In this document: positions 23,204 to 36,581 of the stretch, piece by piece
How the letters are laid out: each line of letters begins with the position of its first letter
Position numbering within the stretch: position 1 is the first letter of the stretch
Source of the DNA: Edolisoma coerulescens
Lineage: Eukaryota > Chordata > Aves > Passeriformes > Campephagidae
Length of the DNA stretch: 64,000 bases
Reading direction: 5' to 3'
Assembly (NCBI GenBank): GCA_013397115.1
Contig: VWZW01005505.1
Coordinates: 1,759,880 to 1,823,879, forward strand
Notes under the pieces: generated by a model
The model's input: only the letters and a program-made list of their open reading frames with translations
Databases searched by the model: none
What the model was told of the DNA's origin: nothing
Translations under genes and position numbers: made by a program

Positions 23204-26200
23204 GAAAGTTACGGTTCCTTTATCCTAGGATCTCTTTTCTGTAGCTTACTGAACTTGGCTGTTACTGTCAGGGGACCTGGCTATCCTACAAGAGAAAACT
23301 GCACACCTTGTGAGCTTTTCTATGCATCAATATTCTATTGGCTCAGAAATTAAACATGACACTGTATTTCTGTTTCTGGAACTCCTTCGCCTTCTTTGAC
23401 CAATGTAAATGTGACTAGTACATAAATTCATGGGAAATTTATTTCTTAGGGATATCACTGCCATGTGGGTTTGAGTCATAATATGAAATTCTAATATTTC
23501 TAATAAAAAATAAGTGGAAAACATTTGTTGTATTGAATTTAGCATTTTGGAGTGTGTTGCAACTGCTGATAGTGGTTTAAATTGACTTCCAGCTAATGAC
23601 ATTAGAAAACTACTTAATTCTGATTACAAAATGAGAGACTTTACAGTCTAATGAATTTTTAATAAAGCTTCTGTGTATCATTGTATGGGCCTGCTCCTCA
23701 GCGCATGAGATGGAGATAACATTCCTCATATACTATTTGTTTCCCTATTTCAGGGAAATGGTAATAAGTCATCTGAATAGTTGCAGTTCCATCTTACCCT
23801 CCTGAGCATAATCTCTCTTGAACACACAGGACAGAAGTCTTTCCTCAGTTACACCTTTACTTTTGAAAAATTAATACTTGACATCTTGATTCGTTCTTCA
23901 GAAAAAACATGTTCATTTCTTAAGTCATGCATACAAAATGCCACAAAGTGCCAACCATATAGAGTGGACTCAGATATCTCAACATTACCTGCCTTAGAGA
24001 CAGGCATGTAGTTTGTTTTAGTTGACTCAATTATTTGCATTATCAATAAAAAGAGATATAATACTCCAGAGAGCAATTGTCTGTTGAGTATCTTTTATCT
24101 GTACATCTGTCATATACCACAACTAATCCTCTGGTTTAGTTTTGAATGGCACTAAATGAAGCAAGGTATCTATTTCTAGATATTAAAAGTAGCAGCGATG
24201 AGATGTTATCTTTAAAAAAATTTAGATCGTAAATCTTCATATCACCTCCTTACTCAAGCACCCATGGTAAAACCAGGCACAATATGATGTTTGGGATATG
24301 TGGGACTTTTTAGAAGAGTAGAGGAAAGGGTAGTTGGTATTCCATTGAATTATTTCTCCCATGCCTGTTTCAGAGGGTAAATACTGGGACTGCAATTGCC
24401 GAGAACGCTGGCAGTCACAAGTGTTGAAGTACAAAACTGTACCTCAATGACATTGATCTGTGGGAGATGTTGATTTATGACTGGATCTCATTGTTTTTTG
24501 TGTTATAACCACAAGAAAACCATAAGATCTGCTTATTATTTACTTGAAGAGGATAAAGCCTTACAAAGGGGTGGCTTTGCCCTTGCTTGGTGAGTACTGG
24601 GCCCTTGCATTACTATTCCAAAACAATTTTAGATATGAATGTACTCAATAAGCAAAGAAAAGAAGTTAAAGGGGACATCATTATAGCTGGTGTTTCTTCC
24701 CTTCTTTTCCTACCTTGCCCTACTGAATTCTTGTCTTGCCTGTGCTTCAAGGTGCTGACAATATTTATGGAATCAGTTGTTGGACGCTCAGAGATTTCAG
24801 TTTCATATTATGGAGTTACTTTTATGAAACACTTTTTTTTTGTGTTAATGTCTATCTAATAAAAATTTCTTATGTGTTATAGAATGATGAAAAATTTCTT
24901 TTTCTGAAGTTGAGAGAATATAATAGGGGAATATAGTAGCTGAAGGCTGAGGTTTTCTCTGTGTCTGCTGTAAAAGAGTATAGAATAATTTAAAATTACT
25001 TAAGTAATTATTAGAAAAAAGGTCATTAGAGAGGGGATGAAAAGACACGGAGGATGGTTGGGGAAGAAAACAAGAAAAATACAGAAAAGCTTTCCTAGTG
25101 ATGAAGATGAGGACTCCCCAAGACCAAGAAAAGGAAGTCAAGAGTTATTCAGAAGGTGTACAATAGAAAATGAAGGAGAAAATTCTTGCATAACTGAAAA
25201 TAACTGAGGACCCATCCCCGGAACAAAAATTAAGAGAAAGATAAAAAAAGACAGTGCTGAAGTTACAAAATTTCTTCTACTAGAGAGTAAAGAATGAAGA
25301 TTTAAATTTTTCTGTTTATGTTCCTGCTTATATTATACACTGCTCCTTTCAAACATCCCTTAAAACCTAGTTTTAGACCTGGGTCTGGAAACCTGTCAAA
25401 ATGTGTCCCAAGATCAGTCAGCATGCGTAACTAATTCTGGCTGCTAGGGTTACATCTCTGGTGAAGAAGTAACAGACAGAGTGCCCAGGCCTAGGAAACA
25501 TGCTGGAGAAGACAAGAATCAAATGACTTCCCAAACCTGCTGATCACAGTGCCGCAAGCAGGGCTCTAAACCATGGAGTATCCTTGTGACTCAGATGAAG
25601 CACACTGATAGAAACAGAACTCAAAGAAACAGAACGGAGAACTTAGCGCAAAAACAAACAGGGAAAAATCCCTCTCTTCTGTCTTTTCTGTTGAGTAACA
25701 GTATCATTCAATCTTTCTGGAGACTAGATTCTTTTTCCTACCAGCTCTCAAGATTTAGTCAAGCAGTTTGAGGTACGTCTTTTGTCTTCCCCACCCCACA
25801 TAGGAGAAAGACAAAAATGACAATGGAAAGATTTTAAGTAAAAAAAATTAAAAAAAAAAAAAATCCAACCTTTTTGAATGGAACACTATTTAGGCCTGTC
25901 AGGAGGAATCAGGTACTTGCTGTTTGTTTCTAGAAGTCCTAAAAGAGGCAGTATGCCCTCTTACTATCCAAACTGGAGTTCAGCCAAATATGTGATCGGT
26001 GATCAGTGTTGCTGAACTTGAATCTGAAATTGGTGAGCCTGCTGTGCTTTTTAGCAAAACTTGTAGAAAGAGAGAATGTATTTTATTCCAGGACTGACTC
26101 ACTTGATGAAAAACTGGAACATTTCATTGCATTCTAGTGGTTCAGATTTGGACTAGAAATATCAAACTTCTACATAGAAGAAAATCTTATAAATAGACCT

Positions 26201-29200
26201 CGAGAACAAAAGACCTTAACTAAATGTGAACTTGCTAATCAGAACTAATGTGAAAATAAAGCACTAGCAGACTAGTAGAAATAAGCAATAAAATGGTTAG
26301 ATCTTGTGCAATCTGGAGAAATTTTCACTCCATTTGGAAAAAATTTTAACATGTATTTCCATGGAAGTCTATGGTTTTAATGTCAAGTGAGTGATGAAAT
26401 TTAGTTCCCAGGCTTGTCTTTTGAATTTATTCTGTAAATATTCCTTTAGACATCCTGGACTGAAAGGTCAAGTATAAACTATTTCTTGTGAAAGATGTTC
26501 TTCCAGCTGTGACTGGGTGTCTCTATTGTTTATTGATTATGTGGTTTTATTGCGGTACATCGTGTTAATCCATTTAGTTTCTAGAAATGCTCTTAATTAA
26601 CTGAATATGATAGGTTGTATTTTAGAATGTGTATATGTAGGATCATGGATTTTCATACTCCAGCTACTTCAAGGTGTTTAGTGATCCTCAACAAGATTTT
26701 TTTTGTTCTGACGAGCTTAACGATAATGGAACTGGGAAATTATAGGTTGTAGCTGATGAAATAATTTTCCATGTAGGTTTCAGTGCACCATAGCAATAAG
26801 GTCCCCGTAGTCTTGAATTTAAGAGGAGAAAATTATGCTGCAAAAACACGCAATCTACTGGATCACTCTAATTTGTTTTGAGGTATAGTTACTGTAAAGA
26901 TTGGTATTAGATTGTGACAGTGAACACTAACAGAGACAAAAAATCCAAACTTAAGAGAGATTCTTTATTTACTGCTAAAAGCATTAGAGATTTCATGAAA
27001 ACAGAACTATCTGAGATGTGGTGATCCTAAGACAACAGTTTTGGTCTTTAAGACCATGATAGCATTAGCTTTCTTGATTTCTGACAAATAATGTTGTGTC
27101 TCTGGAAATTTAGTTTTCTTACTTGCATTCAGAAACTGCACATGAATTGCAATAAGTAATATCTATTTTATAACTAAGGTTCAGATTGCTTCCTGGAGTG
27201 TCACCCATTTTTCCTTTTAATGTACTTCCAGAAAAAAAAAAAGTTATGTGCTGCTTATGGTGACTGTGTGCACTAAATGCAGTATTTTAATGGATGTTGC
27301 TACAGTACTAGAAATTTTTTTTTTTAAAAAATGTATACTTTCAGATTAAAGCTAATGGCTAGTTGTGCACTCAGCACATGGTTTTCACAAAGTGCTGACA
27401 AAACTCTCCTCCCACTAAAGGAAATAGGAGTGTTTCCGCAGACTTCAGCAGAAGCACACTAAGACAAAGAAGACGACTAACAGCAGTAACTAAGGTGCTA
27501 TCGTTCTTAACAGATGAGACACAGTGATATGACAAAGAAAACACATTCTGCAGAATTACTGTACAAATTAGGCTTGTGCTTAGGGCTTATAAAAATAATG
27601 CTCTCAGTGGGTGATTTAGCGCAGGTGAAGTCAAGGTGGTGATATAAGCAGGGCTGAATCCTCTCTGCATGAAAGCCATGAACACAGTCCAAGTTTTTCA
27701 CTCACCTGACAGCTGCTCCATGTTGTAGAACAGTGATGTCATTTTTTTCTCTTGTAGCTGTAAGTAAAAATTAGAATATCAGCAAAAACAAGTGCTATTG
27801 CTGCTGCCAGTATGGTTGTAAGGGTTGTCAGAAGAGAAGAGAGCAAGTAAAACTGCACATAGGCATCAAAATCTGTACCAGCATTCCACAACACCAAGAT
27901 ATGGTTGTATGAAAATACAGGCTTACAAGAGATGCACTGCTTTAGTATAAAATGTCTATTTGCTCTTCTGTACCCTATGAAAAACAGAAAATAATTTAGT
28001 AAGTCTACACAGAGAGCTCCTATCCTTTTATCTGGCTCTTCTAGAAATCTGTGCAGCCACTCAGTACTAAACTAAGAAAACTAAGTACTAAACAGAAAAA
28101 AACCGTGCTCATCTGTAAGAGCTACCTGGACAAGGAGCTTTTGGAAAAGTCAGTCTGTGGCCCATGCTCACCGCGGTCAGTTGCACTCCTTGTCCTTTTT
28201 CCTAAAGAAATGAGTGCTGCTGCTTCTCCTTTTCCCCCTCCTTCCTTTCCTCTTCCTTCTTCCTGAGGCAAACCCACCTTCTGTTGGCAGCTACTGTTCC
28301 TTTCTCACTTGATTTTAAGAGTCACCTTTTTACTACCAGAGAGCAGAAGAAACACTATGTATTTCTCAGGATCTGTGTTCCCTTTATAATATGATCTACT
28401 ATTAATAATACATAGAGGGCTTATTTAAAATATCAACTCATCTACTGGAAGAAGAAAACAGCGGCTTCAAACTGTTCCCCAGCTGAAACTAGGAGTTTAA
28501 CTACAGCGATAAACTGCATGAAAATAATTCTCACAAGTCAAAGGGGTTATTCACAAGGCAGAGGCTAATCAGGCCTCAGTACCAAAGCAGAGTCACTAAT
28601 TGCCTGATTTTCAGTGTCACTGGACACCTGCACCTCCAACTGAAGTGTACATTGTGGGCAGAGGAACAGGATAATAAGAATGTATAGGGTAGTTTTCTGT
28701 TAGGACGCAGAATGCAAGGAAAAACATACAACAGCAGATAACAGTAGCAGAATTCTTTATCCTCAGTGTACTCTGAGTTTCCCATTTTAATTCCTGCTTA
28801 CAAGAGTGGTTAAAATTTGTAATGTTTAATGTCCAATACTCATTGTTGGAACAGTGGGCTCAGCAAAACAATGTTGAAATTAAATCTAAAACCAATCTAA
28901 TGTCAGCTATAAGTCACATATAAGAAAATGGCAAATAACCCAGCTCAGATTTTGAGAATGCCCTGTGATAAGCTGCATAAAAATTTCCATGGAAACACAG
29001 ACAGTTGGCCTTTTAACAAATAATCTGTATGTTGAAATATCAGCATGTCATTTTTGTTAAATGGACAAATGAATGAAGATTATGTTCAGTTTGTGTACAA
29101 TAAAATCGAATTGCCTTGGATTCCACAAACAAATTGTTTGCTGCAAAGAATTCATCAGAATTTCCTTCTGTACTATAAAACTCTAATAACTTTCCAGTCA

Positions 29201-29722
29201 TTTCAATGAAGCAATAGTTCCAAAATTTTTTATTTTCATGTCCTTTTGCAGTGATAGCTATTGAAATATTGGTTTAGTTTAATTAAAAACTGGCTTGTAC
29301 AATGTTTTTTATTGCTCATGAAGCAAAGTCTGGCTTAGTTTGTTGGATACTTTTAAATATAAATATGTTTCAAGGCAAATGAAAAGCAATATTCAGTTCA
29401 ATTGCAGTAAACAGTTTTAATGTTTAAATACATTGTGAAACCACAATACCAAATTACACTGTATTAATCTACAGGTACCTGAATGATGCCAAAAGTAAGG
29501 TGCTGGAGGGAAGAAAAAATCCAATTTCCAGACATTAAGAACTTCAGCTACTTTTTAAACACTCTCACCTGCCTCCTGATTTGTGACAATGGATTTGTGC
29601 TCTTTTTGGTTGTGCTATATTATGTTGGATCTACATAAATTATTTTCTTTTGCTAATGCTAATGTTAAGGAAAGGAAAAATGCTTTAAGCCAGTATATGT
29701 TATTATTAAAGATTTGAAATTC
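23204..29722. other. Unassigned non-coding stretch, 6.5 kb
   Basis: No gene, RNA gene or mobile element is recognised. The longest open frame is 24845-25141 on the minus strand (98 codons) and shows no domain. A pyrimidine-rich run at about 28226-28264 accounts for the P/F/S-rich end of the frame at 28051-28266. Several A runs (for example 25847-25862) are the only other local features. Confidence 0.55.
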
Positions 29723-29787
29723 TGGAAAAGGAAGAGAAGGGAAAGGAAGGGAAGGGAAGAGGGAATGGGGGAGAGGAAGGGGGGAAG
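29723..29787 (+). repeat. Purine tract with G-quadruplex motif
   Basis: The stretch is nearly all A and G on the plus strand. G-runs at 29749-29751, 29754-29756, 29761-29763 and 29767-29771, with loops of 2, 4 and 3 bases, satisfy the usual G3+N1-7 quadruplex pattern; a G6 run follows at 29779-29784. As a homopurine strand it could also form triplex DNA. Confidence 0.8.
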
Positions 29788-29790
29788 GCT

Positions 29791-32700
29791 GAAGAAAAAA
29801 GAACAGAGATAGTAAAAGTAATTTTACATTCCAATACCATCTAAATATTGGTCATAGTCCACTACAGATAGAATCATTTTACAATTTCACTCAAAATTAT
29901 ATCTGAACAGATATGTTAACAGAATATATTTTTTTTTGCATTCCTCAATCTAAAAACCATAGAGAATTAAGAGACCCTTGCATTCTGTCTAATCCACATG
30001 CCCGCTAACACAGAAAACTTACAAACAGGGAACAAAACTAAAGATATTAGCAAGAGAGAGCTATGTCTAATTCATGCATTCTATGAGTGAATTTATAACA
30101 TTTTTCCAAAAGAGTGAAAAATCACATTTATCTAATTTAAAAAAAAAAAGAAATTTTTCTTTTCCCGCACAGATAGCTGTGAATGCATCAGAATTGAATG
30201 TAGTCTGGCTTTGTCTCTTCTGTGCTGCAGAATTTACTGGAAATTCTCTACATTCTTTTATCGGCTTCTCTCATCCAAGGGCATAAGATGGCTGCAGAGA
30301 AACTATCCAATCCTACACACAAGGTTACAGAATTCTTCTCGATCTGTTTATTTACTGTTGGAATTTAAATGATTTTGGGAGCAGAGGCTATGAATCTGGT
30401 TAGAAAGAATTTGAATAAAACACAGATGGCTGCTGAAAGACAAAGGTATGAAACAACCTTCTGTGTAGATGACCAGAAGGCAACATGCTTCTGAATAACA
30501 TACTTATGAGTAAAAATATACATTGCTTACTCTTTTCCACATGCAGAGGATACAATTTTGAAAGAACTGAGGTTTTTCATAGCGCAAACTCTACTACTGT
30601 TGCTCCTAATTCAAATTTTTTTTTATTCAAACTTACCACTTTAAGGCTAAAACTTCTTTGGAATGGTGCCTAATAGCATTTGTTTTCAACAAAAGCATCA
30701 GGATATATTAGGAAGCCGAGAAAAACATCTTTTAGTATTAGCATCATAAATAATGCACAAAAAGAGCTAAAGGTAATAAAGTTACCCTTCATGGGTTTGG
30801 TGGGTTTTATTTTTTAAATATCTGAAAACTTAGTCGGCTATGAAACAGCAAAATTCATTTTGGGAATAAACAATATCTATTTCACCCTAGTTACCGCCCT
30901 GAAGTGGGCATATGTAACACATTCTCAGGCAAGCAAGCTGAGCAACTCAAAGGTTTGTTCAAACATGTACTGCTCATATGAGGGATAAGATGTAGGACAG
31001 GACTTTTGTGTCTTTGGTAGAAACACAGAGTTTGGTGTATTGCAAAAACATTCTCATTAGGGAAAAAAACAGGTTTTCAGAACATTTCTACTCACTAAAA
31101 AGTGTTTTTTAAGTTGAAATACAGAACAAAAGCTTCTTTTTAGGAGACATGGCTTTGATGTTTGGGGTTTTTTATGGTGAAACAGAACAAATGGTGATTT
31201 CTCTATCTAGGTTCAAAACCTTCTGCTATTATTTTCCTTCAAGCTTAATTTTTAATTTAATTTTATCACACACAATTAATACACAGCAAGGACTAATTGC
31301 TTAATCTCTTTTGAAGAGAAAATATTAGAAAAGAAGTTGACTGAGGCCATCCAGAACTGGCTTTATGAGTTAATTGTAGGAGAGACCACTCTAAGGGTTC
31401 CAGAGGGACTCTTTGGGTTTTGTCTGCTAATAGTGCTGTTATTGTTCTGTGGATCCTACTCTTCAAGGGAATGTGAAAATGAAGCTGAGGGCATCTTAGC
31501 CTTGATCACTTTTTCTCTTCCCCATCTACATCTCCAGACTGTGGAGGCAGGGAAACCCACTGAATAGGAGATGCAGCCTGTAGGAATGGCTTTCCCATCG
31601 CCTCACCATTGACAGATTTCAACATATCTCAGGCAGAAGACACAGGCAGGACTTGCACTCTGCAAATAAAGCAAAATTTGCCCTTTCTCCTTCCCTTACA
31701 CTCTATGCCCTTCTAATTCTAGCAGTGTGTGCTGTAACTCCACCACCACTTTTATTCCCAGAAGAAGAAAACACTTTGGCATACCTATTATTTTAATTAG
31801 TGTGTAGCCTTCAGCAAAGCTCTGAGCAGTAAAGTTCCATGCATTTACATAAACCCCACAAAAAATTACTGTAAATTAACGTCATGCAATACCTCCAGGA
31901 ACTAAATGTTACATGTATGTAAAAGGTGTTTTAAAGAAGCTCACAAAATTATACAACATGTTCATTGTAACCAAAGCAGAAAGAGCTGCTTGACCTTCCA
32001 TTATCACCTTTAACTTATCAATAGAATCAGCTTGGCCAGCTTGCCTTGCTGGACAAATAACCTGAGAAATGTTTCAGTTCTAAAGTGTACTCTTTCTTGT
32101 AACTGAGACATTTCGTGTGATGCTGACACAAAGTGCATCAACATTACCCGTCCTGGCCACTTGGACTGTCTTGGCTTACTGGACAGTAAATCAGGATCAA
32201 ATGGCTTTGCAAGGAAATCTCCAAAAAGACTAGGAACAATCCAACACAAAAGAATTGTACTATTGAGATTGATACCTGTTTATTAGATCTATCAATAACT
32301 GATCAGTACAGTTTGTAAATGGCTGATTTTCATTTAATATCTTTGCTTCAGTAAAAGCTTCCAAACAACATAATTTTTCCTCGAGAAAATAGAAGTCTAA
32401 TGCCTTAAGGTTTGCTTTAGCAGAAATCAGGATTTTTTTTCCCAGTGGTTGAATGAAAATTTTGCAGATCATGTCTGCATTAAAACTGTAGCAGTTTTAG
32501 GAATTCAGGCCAGGAGTCTTGCACCAGATTTATTTATTTATTTATTTATTTATTTAGTCCCAGAAAGAAAGGAGAAGCAGCTTTCTATTATATATTTCTG
32601 CTTATTTAATGAACAAGATGCCTGAACAGAAGAACATCCAATTTCCAATTTATCTGTCTTTAGCCAGGCAGAGTTTAAAATAAATCTTCTGCGTGTGAGA

Positions 32701-34380
32701 TTTCCCCAAAATTCTTCCCTCTTTGCACCTCAGGGTAGAAGGAAAATGGAAAATTGGAACGTAATTTTCTCAGTGTTTCTTGTGAACACAGTTCCACTGT
32801 GCAGAAGAGATTTTGGGTTACAGGCAGAAGGACTGCAGCTTTTAAGTGAGGGGTCTGTTTTCTGATACCTGTCCTTGGGGAGCTTTCTGCCATTATTTTA
32901 AAAAGTTATCAAATACTATGTTATGTCACATCACCATAGTATGTAGTACATATTAATTGTTTTATTTCTTAAAAAACTTCAGCATAGAGGTGCCATTGAG
33001 TCAGGATAATTTAAAAAAACAAAGCAAAAAACCAACAAGCCATTCCAAACAACTAAAATGCCCTTTCACTAATTTGGGTACTTGGTTTATGATGTAAGCA
33101 GCCAGATTCTTCAGGATGGTTAAGGACTCCCGTATCTAAGTGTTTTGTTTGGGACTTCAGTAATGGAGAACAGAAATGCTGAGAAAAAATATATTATCTA
33201 GCCAGTGTACTCACATAAGAAGAACAGTGCACACAGTTAAACTTTAAATTTAGTTTTTGAAAATCCAGTTTCAGGAAAAAATCAAAGCATATTTCACGTG
33301 ACTTCCCAGTAAAATTATTGAGACCTTTGTCCTCAATATCAAGAAAGACAAATGTCATTGATTTTTACCTAGGATGACATCTATAGGTCTCTGTTCAAAA
33401 TGCCATGATATGTAGACCTTTTTAGGAGCAGGGTAGACTGGCTGTGAGATTGCCACTATTTCCATGTGACAAAGATCTAACTGAAATTTGCTCTAAAAAT
33501 TCCTCTAGATTTCACCAGTTATTAATGTGATATACTGTCCCTCTTCATCCACACTGCAGAACGACTTAAGATTGTTTTGTAATAGCTTCAGTCTTTAATG
33601 TAAGCTGGAATGTTAAAGTTAACTAATGTTAATACAAATTACTACTTTTTCCACCACAGAATACATTACAAATTACTCTAGTCTCTAGGTAAATGTTTCT
33701 TATACATCAGAAATAGACAGTTTCCTGAAGAAATTTCCCTTAATTTTTGTAAGACAATATGTGCTGTACCCTCAACCTAACCTCTTCTTTTCAGTTTGGC
33801 TTTGTCAGAAAGAATTATTGACATTCTTGGAGACAGGCAATATTCACAGAATATACAGTAGTGTTTACTTTAAAAAATGAGACTGTTCAATCAAAGAAGG
33901 TAGACAGCTAGGACTTTCATCTAAGCCAAAGTCATCTCAATGGGAACTTTCCTGCCGTGCAATGCTCCATATTCCAAATTGTTACCATGCTGTGCCTGTC
34001 TTCTTATTTTTAGGTAACAGATGCAGCTCATTGCTCGGAATACAATTTACAGATTTTTATAATAGAGGTATGAATTATTAATCTGTCTTTCAGTTGTAAC
34101 TTTTTGTGTATTGTAGCTTAGTAAATAATGATAAGCAAGAAATCAACAAGAACACTATGGTGTGTTTCTTGAAATCAAACAGGTACAAGAAGAGAGTTAA
34201 CAGAGATAGTGCCCAGACAGGGCATAGGCTTAGTGACCACTGTAAATATATGTATTTGCTGCTTCTTAGGAGCAAAGTATTTTGCTGGAAAAAATTTAGT
34301 CTGAAAACCTTCAATATATCTAGAAGATTCAGCATAATTCAAGCAGTATACAGTGCAATTCTTATGTAGTATTTTATTGG
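29791..34380. other. Unassigned non-coding stretch, 4.6 kb
   Basis: No gene or mobile element is recognised. The longest open frames (34106-34369 plus, 87 codons; several of 70-80 codons) overlap on both strands and show no domain. A (TTTA)7 repeat at 32529-32556 is the only clear local structure. Confidence 0.55.
32529..32556 (+). repeat. (TTTA)7 microsatellite
   Basis: Seven exact tandem TTTA units. Its purity suggests it could be variable in length between individuals. Confidence 0.92.
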
Positions 34381-34755
34381 TCTGTTCAACCTGGAGGAGA
34401 CTGAGGGGAGAACTCATTGCAGTTACAATTTCCTCGTGAGGGGAAGAGGAGGGGCAGGCGCTGATCTCTTCTCTGTGGTGACAGTGACAGGTCCCAAGGG
34501 AATGGCCTGAAGCTGTGCCAGGGGAGGTTTAAGATGGATATTAGGAAAAGGTTCTTCACCCAGGGGTTGGCACTGGAACAGGCTTCCCAGGGAAGTGGTC
34601 ACAGCACCAAGCCTGAGAGAGTTCAGTGAGCTTTTGGAGAATGTTCTCAGGCACACAGTGTGACTCTTGGGGATCATCTTGTGCAGGGCCAGGTGTTGGA
34701 CTACATGATCCTTGTGTATCCATTCCAACTCAGCTTATTCTGTGGTGCAGTGATT
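34381..34755 (+). mobile_element. CR1 LINE 3' end, 5'-truncated
   Basis: The segment begins at tctgttcaacctggaggaga, equivalent to the CR1 phrase near the end of ORF2. It continues through aggaaaaggttcttcaccca (about 34541), ggcttcccagggaagtggtc (about 34581) and ttggactacatgatccttgt (about 34697). It closes with ccattccaactcagcttatt and a decayed 3' tail (tgtggtgcagtgatt, 34741-34755). About 375 bases remain, which is typical of the severe 5' truncation of CR1. The tail lacks clean 8-bp repeats, consistent with age. The 101-codon minus-strand frame at 34423-34728 is a shadow of this element. Confidence 0.85.
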
Positions 34756-34835
34756 TTGAAAAAAAGTGAAATAATGTCCTTAAAACCATTTGAAGAAATC
34801 TGATTGTGAAAGATTTTTAATTCTATAAAGTTTAC

Positions 34836-34854
34836 ATATATATATATATATATA
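34836..34854 (+). repeat. (AT)n microsatellite
   Basis: Nineteen bases of uninterrupted AT alternation. Confidence 0.92.
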
Positions 34855-35016
34855 AACTAATAGTGTCATAATGTATGACAGAGAAATATAGCTGGATTTT
34901 TTTTGGCACCAGAGGTCATTTACAAAAACATGGAGATGAAAGAAACAAAGACTTCTCAGTGATTTTTCTCTCAATATCCTAGGCTTCACTATTAAATAAA
35001 CAGTTGAATGTATTTT

Positions 35017-35039
35017 TTATCTAAAATAATTTTAGATAA
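35017..35039. repeat. Perfect 11-bp inverted repeat with 1-base centre
   Basis: ttatctaaaat at 35017-35027 is the exact reverse complement of attttagataa at 35029-35039. The centre is a single A. It is a compact AT-rich cruciform-type palindrome of no known family. Confidence 0.85.
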
Positions 35040-36581
35040 TATAGCTTAAGGCTAATCTTTACTTTCTGTTCCATAACACTTAAGACTCCAGGATTCACCA
35101 TGGTGTTATTTTGTCATTTGAAATTCATTTTCTATTTCCATTTAATCTACTCCATTTTCTGTAATGGGCAAGGTCAAAATAACAAAGAAAAATTTTTATT
35201 GACCTCGCTATGAATGGAAGCAAAGTAATTGTCCCACTATTTTAGCCATTGAGCAGATAATCAGTATTTTTTATATTTTATAGAATTTTTTAATATCCTT
35301 TAATAATCTCTTGGCACATAACAACGTTATAATGTTGTAGTATTTTTATAGACTATGATATTAATATAGACTGATGAGTAATGCAACTTTTCTGCAATTA
35401 AATGAGCACTCCCTGTCTCTAAAGCATGGTTCCCTAGCAGACAGCATTTTCATAGAGGTTGTGGTTATATTTTTAAAACATTCATCATTAGACTAAATTT
35501 TAACTCCTGACCCACGAAGTAATTTTTACTTCCACTGTATGCCTAACACCATGTGGGAATAAAAATCATTATTAAATTAGCAAAATGAAAATTGGTACAT
35601 TCAACTGAATCTTACTGAAGCAAAATTTTCAGTAAGTATGGAAAAAAATTATAAACACAAAATTTCTATACCAACACGACAGGTATAATCATGGTGACAA
35701 GATATAATGACAGAACTGTATCAAACTATAAATTTATAAATTAAGGCTTATAAAATAATGCATATAAAACACTAAGTAAAGTGACACTACAGTCCTTAAA
35801 ACCTCTTCTGTCTTTTTGCCAGTCTTATACTACTGGTAATATTAACAAAAAAAAAGATAACATTGTTTTTAATGACCATGAAAATATCTGGTATTTAGAG
35901 AACTTCAGCTCATATGTATCCCCATAGCAAATAAATACTTATTCTTAGATTTCTTGTCTTCAGTTAAGGACTTTTCAAAGCTGTTTTGCATTTTATTCAT
36001 TTCACACTAAATGCATCCGGTATTCTTTTCTATTATTTGGGGTTAGAAGTGCTTGAATACTGCCGTAACTTTAGAATTCAGACATGCACGCATGAGTTTG
36101 GGTACAAAGTTTGCATACAACCCTCTCAGGATGTGCGTATGAATTTCAGTGCATTAGAAAGGCTCAGAGCAAGGTATGGATTTTCTGCATGATGCTTCCC
36201 TACTTTCTCTTGAAAACCTTTACTAGCAAATTTTATACCCTCATTAAGCACTAACAGTAGCAAACTGTGGATATAGAAGGAACTAACTGAATTTAATTAT
36301 CATGGTAGTAGATACATTGAAATCCTTGAAATCTCTCTTCTGTAGTTATTTTTTCTCTTGTCAACATTAGCCTAAGGTTTGCTCTCAGTAGAGGATGGTC
36401 CAGATTCTTCAACAATCCATGAAGATAGTAGCACTCTGCCCTCACTAATATCCTTTGGCAGATTGTGCCACATGATTTTTCATAAAATGGAATTAAGTCT
36501 TGGCAGAGCTGCTCATTTCAGCTCTCTATACCCACTCCCTGTAAAGACTGTGTTTTTATAAAAGTAATCCACGAACACTGC

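Larger units (their letters stand above)
34756..36581. other. Unassigned AT-rich spacer between two CR1 copies
   Basis: No gene is seen. It holds an AT microsatellite at 34836-34854 and a perfect inverted repeat at 35017-35039. Open frames are short (69 codons or fewer) and look random. Confidence 0.55.
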
